A stretch of 48,655 nucleotides of DNA, from assembly GCA_902589175.1 (NCBI GenBank), contig CACIRX010000001.1, positions 250,938-299,592 on the forward strand, in the 5' to 3' direction. The translations under genes were made by a program, and so were the position numbers. Positions 14,949 to 23,678 of this stretch are shown here, in pieces. This DNA comes from an uncultured Pelagibacteraceae bacterium (GTDB lineage Bacteria; Pseudomonadota; Alphaproteobacteria; Pelagibacterales; AG-422-B15). The notes below the pieces were generated by a model, which was not told where the DNA came from, did not search any database, and worked only from the letters and a program-made list of their open reading frames with translations. Position 1 is the stretch's first letter. Each line of letters opens with the position of its first letter.

Positions 14949-17946
14949 TCAAAATAGGACAATTTACGGCGGTAAAGTAAACAGGGAAAAGCCAATTAAC
15001 TTTGTTTTTAACGGAAAGTCTTATATTGGGTATCAGGGCGATACGTTAGCTTCTGCGTTATTAGCTAACGATGTTCATTTAATAGGTAGAAGTTTTAAGT
15101 ATCATCGTGCAAGAGGAATTTTAACTGCAGGTTCAGAGGAGCCAAATGCAATTGTTCAATTAGGACTTGGAGCACGAACAGAGCCAAATATTCGTGCAAC
15201 AGAAGTAGAGCTTTATGAAGGTCTAGAAGCTTCTAGTCAAAATTGTTGGCCATCAGTTAATTTTGACATTGGAGCTATGAACAACTTTCTATCAAGAATA
15301 TTCCCTGCAGGTTTTTATTACAAAACATTTAAATGGCCTCCAAGCATGTGGTTATTTTATGAGCATTTCATAAGAAAAGCTGCTGGGTTAGGTCAGTCAC
15401 CTACAGCAAAAAACCCAGACAGATATGAACAGAAATTTTATTACACTGATATCACTATTGTAGGTGGTGGCATCTCAGGTTTACTCGCAGCTTTGGGTGC
15501 AGGTCGATCGGGGTGTAAAGTTTTGCTTATAGATGAAAATCCCGAATTAGGAGGATATCTCCTCGATTATAATTTTAGTATCAATGAAAAAGACGGAAAA
15601 AAATGGCTGAAAAAAATCATAGATGAATTAAACGGCTTAGCCAATGTTACAATTCTCAAAAGAACCACCGCAATGGGGTATTATGATTACAACTATTTAA
15701 CGGCTTTAGAAAAAGTTACTAATCACCATGTAGAATTTTCAAGCACTTTACCGAGAGAGAGATATTGGCGCATACGTTCAAAAAAAGTTATTTTGGCACA
15801 AGGAGCTTTTGAAAGGCCACTTGTTTTTGCCGACAATGATAGACCTGGTATCATGATGGCATCTGCAGGTCAAAAGTATCTCTCTAGGTACGGAGTATTA
15901 CCAGGTAAGTCAGTTGTACTTTTTACAAACAATGATCATGCTTATTTAATCGCTTTTGAGTTTGTTGAAAAGGGGGCTAAAGTAACAGTCGTAGATACAA
16001 GAGATCTTTTAAATGCAAGAATTAGTGAAAAATGTAAATCATTAAATATAACAGTTTTTAAGTCATATTCAGTTATTAAGACCTATGGTGATAAGAAAGT
16101 AAATAGAATAGAAATACAGCAAGTTGATAAAAACCAAAATCAACTAACAGGAGAAGTTGAAAATATTCATACTGATTGTGTTTTAATGTCTGGCGGTTGG
16201 AACCCAGCAGTCCAACTGTTCAGCCAATCAAGAGGTAAACTAAAATATGATCTAAAGATAAATACTTTTGTTCCTGATAAAATCATCGAAAACCAAAAAA
16301 TAATTGGTTCGAATAATGGTCAGTTTAATCTGCAAGAAAATCTTAATGAATCATTTGAAGCAGGAATAGCAGCAGCTAATGAACTTAATTTCAATAGCGT
16401 TGAAAAAGTTAATTGGACTGGAAAAGAAGAGATAGAGTTCACACATTCTGATGTTGAGCCATATATGTTAGGTAAGAAAAAAGTTACAAAAGGATCTAAA
16501 CATTTCATTGATTTTCAAAATGATGTAACTGCTGCAGATATTTTTCTAGCGCAACGAGAAGGCTACATCAGTGTAGAACATACAAAAAGGTACACAACAA
16601 CAGGAATGGGCACTGACCAAGGAAAAACATCCAATGTTAATGCATTGGCTTTGATGTCTCATATTCATAATAAACCTGTAGACGAAATAGGTCACACAAC
16701 TTTTAGACCGCCTTATGCTCCTCAGACGATTGGAGCTATAGCCGGAAGAAGCGTTGATAAGCTTTTTGACCCTGAACGAAAAACATCAATGCATGAATGG
16801 CATGTTGAGAATAAAGCTGTATTTGAGGATGTTGGGCAATGGAAAAGACCATATTATTTTCCTCAAAACAAAGAGGATATTCATCAAGCAGTTAAAAGAG
16901 AATGTTTAGCAGTAAGAAATAGCTTGGGTATATTAGATGCATCAACCCTTGGAAAGATTGATCTACAAGGGCCTGATGCCGCTAAATTTCTAAACATGAT
17001 TTATACAAACGCTTGGTCAAAACTTGAAATCGGCTCATGCAGATACGGATTAATGTGCAATGAGCATGGCATGATATTTGATGATGGGGTTACAAGTAGG
17101 TTGGGAGAAAATCATTATCACATGACAACGACAACTGGCGGTGCTGCGAGAGTAATGTCCTGGTTAGAAGAATTTCTACAAACAGAATGGCTTGATATGA
17201 AAGTGTTTTGCACCTCAGTTACTGAACAGTGGGCTGTGCTATCTATATCGGGACCAAATTCAAGAGAATTTTTAAAAGATTTAACAAATATTGATTTATC
17301 AAAAGAAAATTTTCCATTCATGAAATTTAGAGAAGGGGAAGTTTGCGGAGTTAAAGCAAGAGTATTCAGAATTAGCTTCACTGGAGAGTTAAGCTATGAG
17401 GTTAATGTTCCTGCGCGTTATGGACGTTATGTTTGGGAAAAATTTATGGAACATGGGAAAAAATACAATATTACTCCATATGGTACAGAGACAATGCATG
17501 TATTGCGAGCTGAGAAAGGATTTATAATCGTTGGACAAGATACAGATGGAAGTGTCACACCAAGTGATATGAATATGGATTGGATCGTTTCAAAGAAGAA
17601 AGAAGATTTTCTTGGAAAGAGATCCTTTACGAGACCTGATACCGTTAGACATGATAGAAAAAAATTTGTTGGACTCTTAGTTAATGACAAAAAAACGATC
17701 CTTCCGGAAGGATCACATATCGTTGAAAAGGCATTAAAACAGCCACCGATGAAAATGTTAGGACATGTTACATCTAGTTATTACAGTCCTACTTTAGGTT
17801 ATCCAATCGCTCTAGCGATGTTAAAAGATGGCTTTAGTAAAATGGGTGAACAAGTAGTTGTACCACTTATGAATGGCAAGATTATTGAAGCTACTGTGAC
17901 AGATACAATATTCTACGACAAAGAAGGTAAGAGAAATAATGAGTAA
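14941..17946 (+). CDS. soxA: Sarcosine oxidase, alpha subunit
   Basis: 1001 residues, standard length. The N-terminal region (about 20-90; GDTLASALLAN, RSFKYHRARGI, GSEEPNA) is the ferredoxin-like domain of SoxA without iron-sulfur cysteines. A Rossmann NAD-binding site follows (ITIVGGGISGLLAALGAGRSG, about 176-196). The C-terminal third from about 615 is a GcvT-like folate domain that takes the methylene group to form 5,10-methylene-THF. The start overlaps soxD and the stop overlaps soxG, each by ATGAGTAA. The assignment is very secure. Confidence 0.95.
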   Translation: MSNQNRTIYGGKVNREKPINFVFNGKSYIGYQGDTLASALLANDVHLIGRSFKYHRARGILTAGSEEPNAIVQLGLGARTEPNIRATEVELYEGLEASSQNCWPSVNFDIGAMNNFLSRIFPAGFYYKTFKWPPSMWLFYEHFIRKAAGLGQSPTAKNPDRYEQKFYYTDITIVGGGISGLLAALGAGRSGCKVLLIDENPELGGYLLDYNFSINEKDGKKWLKKIIDELNGLANVTILKRTTAMGYYDYNYLTALEKVTNHHVEFSSTLPRERYWRIRSKKVILAQGAFERPLVFADNDRPGIMMASAGQKYLSRYGVLPGKSVVLFTNNDHAYLIAFEFVEKGAKVTVVDTRDLLNARISEKCKSLNITVFKSYSVIKTYGDKKVNRIEIQQVDKNQNQLTGEVENIHTDCVLMSGGWNPAVQLFSQSRGKLKYDLKINTFVPDKIIENQKIIGSNNGQFNLQENLNESFEAGIAAANELNFNSVEKVNWTGKEEIEFTHSDVEPYMLGKKKVTKGSKHFIDFQNDVTAADIFLAQREGYISVEHTKRYTTTGMGTDQGKTSNVNALALMSHIHNKPVDEIGHTTFRPPYAPQTIGAIAGRSVDKLFDPERKTSMHEWHVENKAVFEDVGQWKRPYYFPQNKEDIHQAVKRECLAVRNSLGILDASTLGKIDLQGPDAAKFLNMIYTNAWSKLEIGSCRYGLMCNEHGMIFDDGVTSRLGENHYHMTTTTGGAARVMSWLEEFLQTEWLDMKVFCTSVTEQWAVLSISGPNSREFLKDLTNIDLSKENFPFMKFREGEVCGVKARVFRISFTGELSYEVNVPARYGRYVWEKFMEHGKKYNITPYGTETMHVLRAEKGFIIVGQDTDGSVTPSDMNMDWIVSKKKEDFLGKRSFTRPDTVRHDRKKFVGLLVNDKKTILPEGSHIVEKALKQPPMKMLGHVTSSYYSPTLGYPIALAMLKDGFSKMGEQVVVPLMNGKIIEATVTDTIFYDKEGKRNNE

Positions 17947-18523
17947 TCAACCGCAAATTTTTTCCCCTCTTACACAAAAAGAAAAAATCGCTTCGGATAA
18001 TATTTCATTGGAGCTAATTGATTTTTTAGGAAAAATTAATGTGAGATTAAAGGAAGATGATGTGCAAGCAAGAGAGGCAGTAGAAAAATACCTTACATAT
18101 AGCCTTCCAAAAAGTGCTGGTGAAGTCACTGGAAATAATGAGACTAGAGTTTTGTGGTTAGGACCAAATGAATATTTGTTATTAAGTGAAGATGAAAAAA
18201 AAGACAATGTTATCAATGGATTAAGAGAAATACTTTCAGATTTATTTTGCGCAATTACCGATGTATCTGATTATTATTTGACGATGAGGCTTAGTGGTCC
18301 AAAAAGTATTGAAGTCTTAACAAAAGCTTGCCCTCTTAATTTTGATCAATATCTCACAAAAGGGAATTCTTGCGCTCAATCGTATATAAGTAAGGCAACA
18401 GTCCTCATTGACAGATTATCAGATGACCTAGTTTTTGATATATCAGTTAGATGGAGTTTTGCTGATTATTTATGGGATTGGTTAGCGGACTCAAGCAATG
18501 AATTTATTTTAAGCGAAAAGTAA
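17939..18523 (+). CDS. soxG: Sarcosine oxidase, gamma subunit
   Basis: 194 residues, typical SoxG length, with weak similarity to the GcvT fold. Recognisable blocks are VLWLGPNEYLLL, AITDVSDYYLTMRLSGPKSIEVL and the C-terminal RWSFADYLWDWL. It completes the heterotetramer. Its start overlaps the soxA stop (ATGAGTAA) and its first four codons after ATG repeat those of soxA. A DUF983 gene starts five bases downstream. Confidence 0.93.
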   Translation: MSNQPQIFSPLTQKEKIASDNISLELIDFLGKINVRLKEDDVQAREAVEKYLTYSLPKSAGEVTGNNETRVLWLGPNEYLLLSEDEKKDNVINGLREILSDLFCAITDVSDYYLTMRLSGPKSIEVLTKACPLNFDQYLTKGNSCAQSYISKATVLIDRLSDDLVFDISVRWSFADYLWDWLADSSNEFILSEK

Positions 18524-18528
18524 ATATT

Positions 18529-18876
18529 GTGAAAGTATCATTATTACTTGCCTTATCTCGATCAGTTTTTAAAAAATGCCCGCAATGCGGAGAAGAAAAA
18601 ATTTATAAGCAATATTTGAAACTGAAGCCTAATTGCAATAATTGTAATGAAAAGCTTTCAATTTATAGAACGGATGATTTTGGTCCTTGGCTTACAATTA
18701 TTATTGTTGGACACATCATTGTTCCTTTAGTTTTATATATAGAACAAAACTATTCACCTCAGTTATGGTTGCAGGCAATTACATGGATACCAATTACAAT
18801 AATGACCGTGCTTTATATGCTTCCGATATCAAAAAGTATATGCCTGGCTATATTATGGAGCTTAAGGGATAAATAA
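18529..18876 (+). CDS. DUF983 small membrane protein with zinc-ribbon cysteines
   Basis: 115 residues with a GTG start. Two Cys pairs near the N-terminus (KKCPQCGEE and NCNNCNEKL) look like a zinc ribbon. Two membrane helices follow (WLTIIIVGHIIVPLVLYI and WIPITIMTVLYMLP). DUF983 members in alphaproteobacteria often lie among cytochrome c oxidase assembly genes. Here it closes the sox genes in an operon that also has SCO and PCuAC genes, which supports a link to oxidase assembly. No molecular function is established. Confidence 0.85.
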   Translation: MKVSLLLALSRSVFKKCPQCGEEKIYKQYLKLKPNCNNCNEKLSIYRTDDFGPWLTIIIVGHIIVPLVLYIEQNYSPQLWLQAITWIPITIMTVLYMLPISKSICLAILWSLRDK

Positions 18877-18878
18877 TT

Positions 18879-19901
18879 ATGAGATTGGTTTTATTGTTCT
18901 TATTTTTATTTTATTCAGCGTCTGCAAGCACTGAAAACCTGTCACAAACCGCCGCACATCATTTATCGGATGGAACTTATGCAAACACTAATGGAGTACC
19001 ATATGAAAGTAGTTTTAAAAAACTAATGCAATGGAGTTGGGAGAGAAGAAGTAAGGATTTATCGACATTTAAATTTGAAATGGAGAAACCAAATTATAAA
19101 GAAATATATAACAATGATAACATTGTTACTACATGGATTGGGCATGAGACTTTTTTATATCAAAACAAGGATATAAATGTGCTTACAGATCCACATTTTA
19201 CTGATCGAGCCTCACCATTAAGTTTTGCTGGACCAAAGAGATATATGCCACCCGGTATGGAAATTGATGATTTACCAAACATTGATGTCGTAACAATTTC
19301 TCATAGTCATTATGACCACCTTGATTATAGAAGCGTGAAATTAATCTCGGAAAAATACGAAGATGTTCTTTTTTTAGTCCCACTGGGTCTCGAAGAATGG
19401 TTCATAAATAAAGGGATAAAAAATGTGAGAGAACTAGATTGGTGGGACTCGATTAAAGTAAGTGATACAGAAATTACTTTTGCTCCAGTGCAACATTGGT
19501 CGGCAAGGGGCTTATTTGATAGAAATGAAACTTTATGGGGAGCTTGGCATTTTAAAAATTATTATCACAGCTTTATTCATTTAGGTGATACAGGCTATTC
19601 TGATGATTTTAAAGAAATCAGAAAAAGATTAGGGTCAGTTGATTTAGCTGCTATTCCAATCGGTGCTTACGAGCCAAGATGGATCATGGAAGTTTCACAC
19701 ATGAATCCTGAAGAGGCAGTTATGTCTTTCTTAGATTTAGAAGCTTCTAAAGCCATTGGCATGTCTTGGGGAACATTTATTTTAACCGATGAGCCTGTAA
19801 GAGAGCCGCCTCAAAAGTTAATTGAAGTCGTTTCAAAATATAATATTTCTCAAGATAGATTTTTCACATTAAAGCATGGAGAAACTTACTTAGATAATTG
19901 A
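18879..19901 (+). CDS. Metallo-beta-lactamase-fold hydrolase (NAPE-PLD/UlaG-like), exported
   Basis: 340 residues. An N-terminal signal peptide runs to about residue 17 (SASAS). The metallo-beta-lactamase core carries HSHYDH (HxHxDH), preceded by VTTWIGHETFL and DPHFTDRASP and followed by HLGDTGYSDDF. This arrangement matches the COG2220 group that includes NAPE-phospholipase D and UlaG, so it is a metal-dependent hydrolase, perhaps acting on phospholipid-type substrates in the periplasm. It is the last gene of the plus-strand run. Its final 16 bases overlap the convergent PAP2 gene, also a lipid-type phosphatase family. Confidence 0.85.
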   Translation: MRLVLLFLFLFYSASASTENLSQTAAHHLSDGTYANTNGVPYESSFKKLMQWSWERRSKDLSTFKFEMEKPNYKEIYNNDNIVTTWIGHETFLYQNKDINVLTDPHFTDRASPLSFAGPKRYMPPGMEIDDLPNIDVVTISHSHYDHLDYRSVKLISEKYEDVLFLVPLGLEEWFINKGIKNVRELDWWDSIKVSDTEITFAPVQHWSARGLFDRNETLWGAWHFKNYYHSFIHLGDTGYSDDFKEIRKRLGSVDLAAIPIGAYEPRWIMEVSHMNPEEAVMSFLDLEASKAIGMSWGTFILTDEPVREPPQKLIEVVSKYNISQDRFFTLKHGETYLDN

Positions 19902-20776
19902 AGTTTAATTTTTGAAAGTAAGTAAAGAGACAAAAAAGAAATAAAAAAGCCTAATATTAATGAACTTAAAGCCGTTTCAAGCTCTATAGGCAAGTTCACT
20001 TTTTCAAAAGCTAAATTTAGAAATTCATTAAACAAAAGAAATAAAAATAATGCCAAAATGCATGATGTGTAGTGAGCAATTGCATTTGAAGTACGAACAA
20101 AATTAAATTGTTTGTGGTCAATATCTTTGCCGATAAAGAAACCAATCATTAGACCTCCGATTGCTATTGCTGCTTCATTACCATGTGCAGTCGGCCATGT
20201 AAGATAAAATAAAAGAAAGATTACAACCAATGAAAAATATTTTGTAAAGGTATTGAATTTAATATTTTCTCTTTCAATGTTTTTGTAGATAAGGTCTGCA
20301 ATGTAAAGAGTAACTAATCCAACAACCAAGCCCCCTAAAATATCTCCAATATCATGAACTCCCAAGTAAACTCGGCTTAGAGGCACCCCAAAGAGAAAAA
20401 TTATTGAAAGTGATTTCACAAATAAATTCTTCACATTTAAGGCTATATAAAGCCAAATCACGACCGCAATTTGAGTGTGACCACTTGGAAACCCGAATGA
20501 AGTTTCAGTTTGAAGCCATGGATCAATATTAAGAGCAAAATCCGGCCTAGGATCTTGAAAAATATCTTTCAGAAATGAATTTATAATTGCGGAAAAGAAA
20601 ACTATTACAAGAAGTTTGCCAAAAACTTTTCGGTCATAACACCAATAAATAAATGGGATAAACATGAATAAAAAATCTCGATATCCCAACCATGTAAAAA
20701 ATTCAAATATAGGAGTTAAATAGGGTGTTCGAATATTGACTACCCAACTAATGTCATTAAGTAAACTATAAATCAT
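19886..20776 (-). CDS. PAP2-superfamily membrane phosphatase
   Basis: 296 residues, multi-spanning. All three PAP2 motifs are visible: KDIFQDPRP (KX6RP), PSGH, and SRVYLGVHDIGD (SRX5HX3D). These enzymes dephosphorylate lipid phosphates such as phosphatidate or undecaprenyl pyrophosphate at the outer face of the inner membrane. The C-terminal part has additional membrane helices. The gene converges on the MBL-fold hydrolase and is divergent from the MDR oxidoreductase across 64 AT-rich bases. Confidence 0.9.
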   Translation of the reverse strand: MIYSLLNDISWVVNIRTPYLTPIFEFFTWLGYRDFLFMFIPFIYWCYDRKVFGKLLVIVFFSAIINSFLKDIFQDPRPDFALNIDPWLQTETSFGFPSGHTQIAVVIWLYIALNVKNLFVKSLSIIFLFGVPLSRVYLGVHDIGDILGGLVVGLVTLYIADLIYKNIERENIKFNTFTKYFSLVVIFLLFYLTWPTAHGNEAAIAIGGLMIGFFIGKDIDHKQFNFVRTSNAIAHYTSCILALFLFLLFNEFLNLAFEKVNLPIELETALSSLILGFFISFLSLYLLSKIKLQLSK

Positions 20777-20840
20777 GAATATCTGTTGTATTTGTGGTTT
20801 TATTAATTATATATCAAAAAATCATTAATTAGATATTTAA

Positions 20841-21791
20841 ATGAAAGCAATAGGATACAACTCATACGGAGATATTGATAATCTTGAAATTTTAGAGGTT
20901 GCTGAGCCAAGACCTAAAAGATCAGAAGTAATTGTGAAGATCGAAGCCGTATCTCTTAACCCAGTTGATATCAAAAAAATGCAAGGTGGGTTTAAGCCCA
21001 TAACCAATCTGAATAAATTTCCTATATTCACTGCCTGTGATTTCAGTGGTGAAATTACTGAAATTGGAAGAGATGTAGGAGCTTTTAAAGTTGGTGATAA
21101 AGTATTTGGCATGACAGATATATTATTTAATGGAAGTGCCGCAGAAAAAATTAAAATTTCTCAAAAGTTAGTTTCACTTGTACCAAAAAATATCAAGTTG
21201 CACGAAGCAGCCGCTATTCCTCAAGTAGCAAATACATCGTTGCTAGCATTGCGAAATATTGCCTCAATCCGAAAGGGACACAAAATCCTTATTAATGGTG
21301 CATCCGGAGGAGTGGGTTCTTTTGCAATTCAAATGGCTAAAATATATGAAACAGAAATAACTGCGGTAACAAGTGATAGAAATTACGAATGGATTAAAAA
21401 TGATTTTAATATAGATGACGTAGTTGATTATACAAAAGAAGATATTTTATCTTCATCAAAAAAATATGATATCGTTTTTGACGCAAATGGAAATCTATCT
21501 TTTCCTAATGCATCAAAAATCTTGTCAGCTAATGGAATATATGTGACTACAAAAAATAACATCTACAATAATATCGATGTGGCAAAACAACTGTTTCAAA
21601 GAAAAAAATCAAGAGTTGTATTATCTGGTAGAACATCAACTGCAAATTTAGATTTATTTAGAATGTGGATTGAAGATGGAAAGATTAAGCCCATCATCGA
21701 AAAAATATTTTCTTTTGATCAATATCTTGATGCTTACAATCATCTCAAAAGTGGTCGCGCAAAAGGCAAAATACTTTTAAATTTTAATTAA
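20841..21791 (+). CDS. Zinc-independent MDR-family NAD(P)-dependent oxidoreductase
   Basis: 316 residues. An N-terminal GroES-like domain (VEAVSLNPVDIKKMQGG) is followed by a Rossmann domain with INGASGGVGSFAIQMAK at about 152-168. Catalytic and structural zinc ligands of alcohol dehydrogenases are absent, so it belongs with quinone oxidoreductase/enone reductase-type members. The C-terminal YNHLKSGRAKGKILL is typical. It is followed three bases later by a pirin gene and then by glutathione peroxidase and a nitroreductase, together forming a redox/stress-type operon. Confidence 0.88.
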   Translation: MKAIGYNSYGDIDNLEILEVAEPRPKRSEVIVKIEAVSLNPVDIKKMQGGFKPITNLNKFPIFTACDFSGEITEIGRDVGAFKVGDKVFGMTDILFNGSAAEKIKISQKLVSLVPKNIKLHEAAAIPQVANTSLLALRNIASIRKGHKILINGASGGVGSFAIQMAKIYETEITAVTSDRNYEWIKNDFNIDDVVDYTKEDILSSSKKYDIVFDANGNLSFPNASKILSANGIYVTTKNNIYNNIDVAKQLFQRKKSRVVLSGRTSTANLDLFRMWIEDGKIKPIIEKIFSFDQYLDAYNHLKSGRAKGKILLNFN

Positions 21792-21794
21792 AAT

Positions 21795-22631
21795 ATGTCT
21801 GACATTGAGGTTAAAAATATTATTAATCCTGTTCCTGCCACAGACGGTGCTGGAGTAAAATTAAAAAGAAGTATAGGTGTGGAGCCAAACTATTTTGATC
21901 CTTTTTTAATGTTGGATGAATTTGGTTCTGAAGACAGCAAGGATTATATAGCTGGTTTTCCTTCACATCCTCATAGAGGAATAGAGACGGTGACTTATAT
22001 GCTGGCTGGAGAATTTGAGCATAAAGATAGTACTGGTGGAGAAGGAAGAATGACAGCAGGCGATGTGCAGTGGATGAAAACTGGCAGTGGAATTATTCAC
22101 TCTGAAATGCCTGCTATGAAGGAGGGTAAGCTTCATGGTTTTCAGTTATGGATTAATATGCCTGCTAGCTTAAAAATGAGTAAGCCTGAATATCATTATA
22201 TTGATGCCAATGAGATGAGTGTGCATCGCGATGAAGATAAAAAAGTCAAAGTAATTGCTGGTAAATTTGAGAATGCTGAAGGGCCAATTAAAAAGCATAA
22301 TATTGAGCCAATATTCTTTGATATTGAACTTAAACAAAATAAACAGTTTAGTTTTTCAATACCTAAATCGCATAACAGTTTTGTTTACTTGGTTGATGGC
22401 AGAATAAAAATCGGTAACCTATCTCATGATAATATTGAGGGATCTAAACTAGTATTGTTGACAAATGGCAATAATTTGAAAGTATCTGCTGAAACCAATG
22501 CTAAGTTACTATTAATCGCAGGTGAACCAATTGGTGAGAGCATTGCTCGCAGCGGACCATTTGTAATGAATACCAAAAGTGAGATCATTCAAGCGATTAA
22601 TGACTATAATAACGGAACATTTGTAAGATAA
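21795..22631 (+). CDS. Pirin family protein
   Basis: 278 residues, a double cupin. The iron-binding motif is intact: HPHRGIETVTYML, then GDVQWMKTGSGIIHSEMP in the N-terminal cupin. Some bacterial pirins are quercetin dioxygenases and others regulate metabolism, so the substrate is not predictable. It starts three bases after the MDR gene and precedes glutathione peroxidase by eight bases, so the three are probably cotranscribed. Confidence 0.93.
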   Translation: MSDIEVKNIINPVPATDGAGVKLKRSIGVEPNYFDPFLMLDEFGSEDSKDYIAGFPSHPHRGIETVTYMLAGEFEHKDSTGGEGRMTAGDVQWMKTGSGIIHSEMPAMKEGKLHGFQLWINMPASLKMSKPEYHYIDANEMSVHRDEDKKVKVIAGKFENAEGPIKKHNIEPIFFDIELKQNKQFSFSIPKSHNSFVYLVDGRIKIGNLSHDNIEGSKLVLLTNGNNLKVSAETNAKLLLIAGEPIGESIARSGPFVMNTKSEIIQAINDYNNGTFVR

Positions 22632-22639
22632 GGAAAAAT

Positions 22640-23101
22640 ATGAGTATTTATGACATTGAAGTAAAAGACATTGATATGAACTCTATCAAAATGGAAGAAT
22701 TCAAGGGAAAAACTCTATTAATTGTAAACGTGGCAAGTGCTTGTGGTTTTACACCGCAATATACTGGCTTACAAAATCTCTATGATAGATATAAAGATAA
22801 AGGGTTAGAAATTTTAGCGTTTCCTTGTAATCAATTTGGTGCCCAAGAAAAAGGAACGAACGAGGAAATAAAAGATTTTTGTGACACAAAGTATAATGTA
22901 TCCTTTCGCCTGTTTGATAAGATTGATGTTAATGGAGAGAATGCATCACCTCTTTTTGTTAAGCTTACTGAAGAAGCTGGCAGAGAGATACAGTGGAATT
23001 TTACAAAGTTTTTAATCAATAAAGAAGGTGAATTTGTTAAAGGTTTTGGTACACAAAAAAAACCTGAAGAGATTGAAGAGCATATTAAAGCTATTATTTA
23101 A
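22640..23101 (+). CDS. Glutathione peroxidase-family thiol peroxidase
   Basis: 153 residues. The peroxidatic Cys35 lies in NVASACGFT, with Gln, Trp and Asn partners in FPCNQFG and WNFTKFL. A second Cys in FPCNQF could be resolving, as in thioredoxin-dependent members. It reduces hydrogen or lipid peroxides in the cytoplasm. A Shine-Dalgarno-like AAGGAA precedes the ATG, and the nitroreductase starts one base after its stop. Confidence 0.94.
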   Translation: MSIYDIEVKDIDMNSIKMEEFKGKTLLIVNVASACGFTPQYTGLQNLYDRYKDKGLEILAFPCNQFGAQEKGTNEEIKDFCDTKYNVSFRLFDKIDVNGENASPLFVKLTEEAGREIQWNFTKFLINKEGEFVKGFGTQKKPEEIEEHIKAII

Positions 23102-23102
23102 A

Positions 23103-23678
23103 ATGTCAGACAGATTAAAAGAAATTTTTGTTAAACCACAAACTTGCTATAAATTTACTGAAAAGGAAGTTGCAAACGATACGCTTAATGAACTTTATAA
23201 TCTTGTTAAGTGGGGCCCAACTTCGTTTAACTCTAGTCCAATGAGATTAAAGTTTCTTAAAAGCAGTATCTCAAAGGAAAAGCTATCAAAATTAGTGAGT
23301 GATGATAATATCAGCAAAGTTATCAACGCACCTGTATGCACAATTATTGGGATGGACATAGAATTTTGGCGTGATCTTCCCAAAAACTATTTACGTGAGG
23401 ATGCTAAGCAATATTTTGAAAATGATATAACCAAGTCTGAGGTTACAGCTTTTAGAAATTCATCAATTCAAGGAGGTTACTTTATAAAAGCAGCAAATTC
23501 CCTCGGTTTATCAGTTGGACCAATGTCTGGCTTCTCAAATGATCTGGTTGATAAAGAATTTTTTAATGGCACAACAATTAAAAGCAATTTTCTATGTAAT
23601 TTGGGATACGCTGCTGAGGGTGGTTTTTATGAGAGAGCCCCGAGGTATGACTTTTCTGATATTGCTGAAATAATTTAA
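23103..23678 (+). CDS. Nitroreductase-family FMN oxidoreductase, RutE/HadB type
   Basis: 191 residues. The motif WGPTSFNSSPMRLKFL and the downstream NAPVCTIIGMDIEFW match the RutE/HadB subgroup of nitroreductases, whose RutE member reduces malonic semialdehyde to 3-hydroxypropionate. I placed the start at the ATG one base after the glutathione peroxidase stop. The frame stays open upstream, but that would overlap the peroxidase by 74 bases and add residues without family resemblance. Its TAA stop shares bases with the convergent dusA stop (TTAA). The substrate is not certain. Confidence 0.85.
   Translation: MSDRLKEIFVKPQTCYKFTEKEVANDTLNELYNLVKWGPTSFNSSPMRLKFLKSSISKEKLSKLVSDDNISKVINAPVCTIIGMDIEFWRDLPKNYLREDAKQYFENDITKSEVTAFRNSSIQGGYFIKAANSLGLSVGPMSGFSNDLVDKEFFNGTTIKSNFLCNLGYAAEGGFYERAPRYDFSDIAEII

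Noticed and set aside
20777..20840. ATATC/GATAT half-sites before the MDR gene similar to the PadR palindromes
   Set aside because: The half-sites are separated by about 16 bases instead of five and are ordinary for AT-rich DNA.
23028..23102. Upstream extension of the nitroreductase frame
   Set aside because: It lies wholly within glutathione peroxidase in another frame and shows no family resemblance. ATG at 23103 follows the peroxidase stop by one base.
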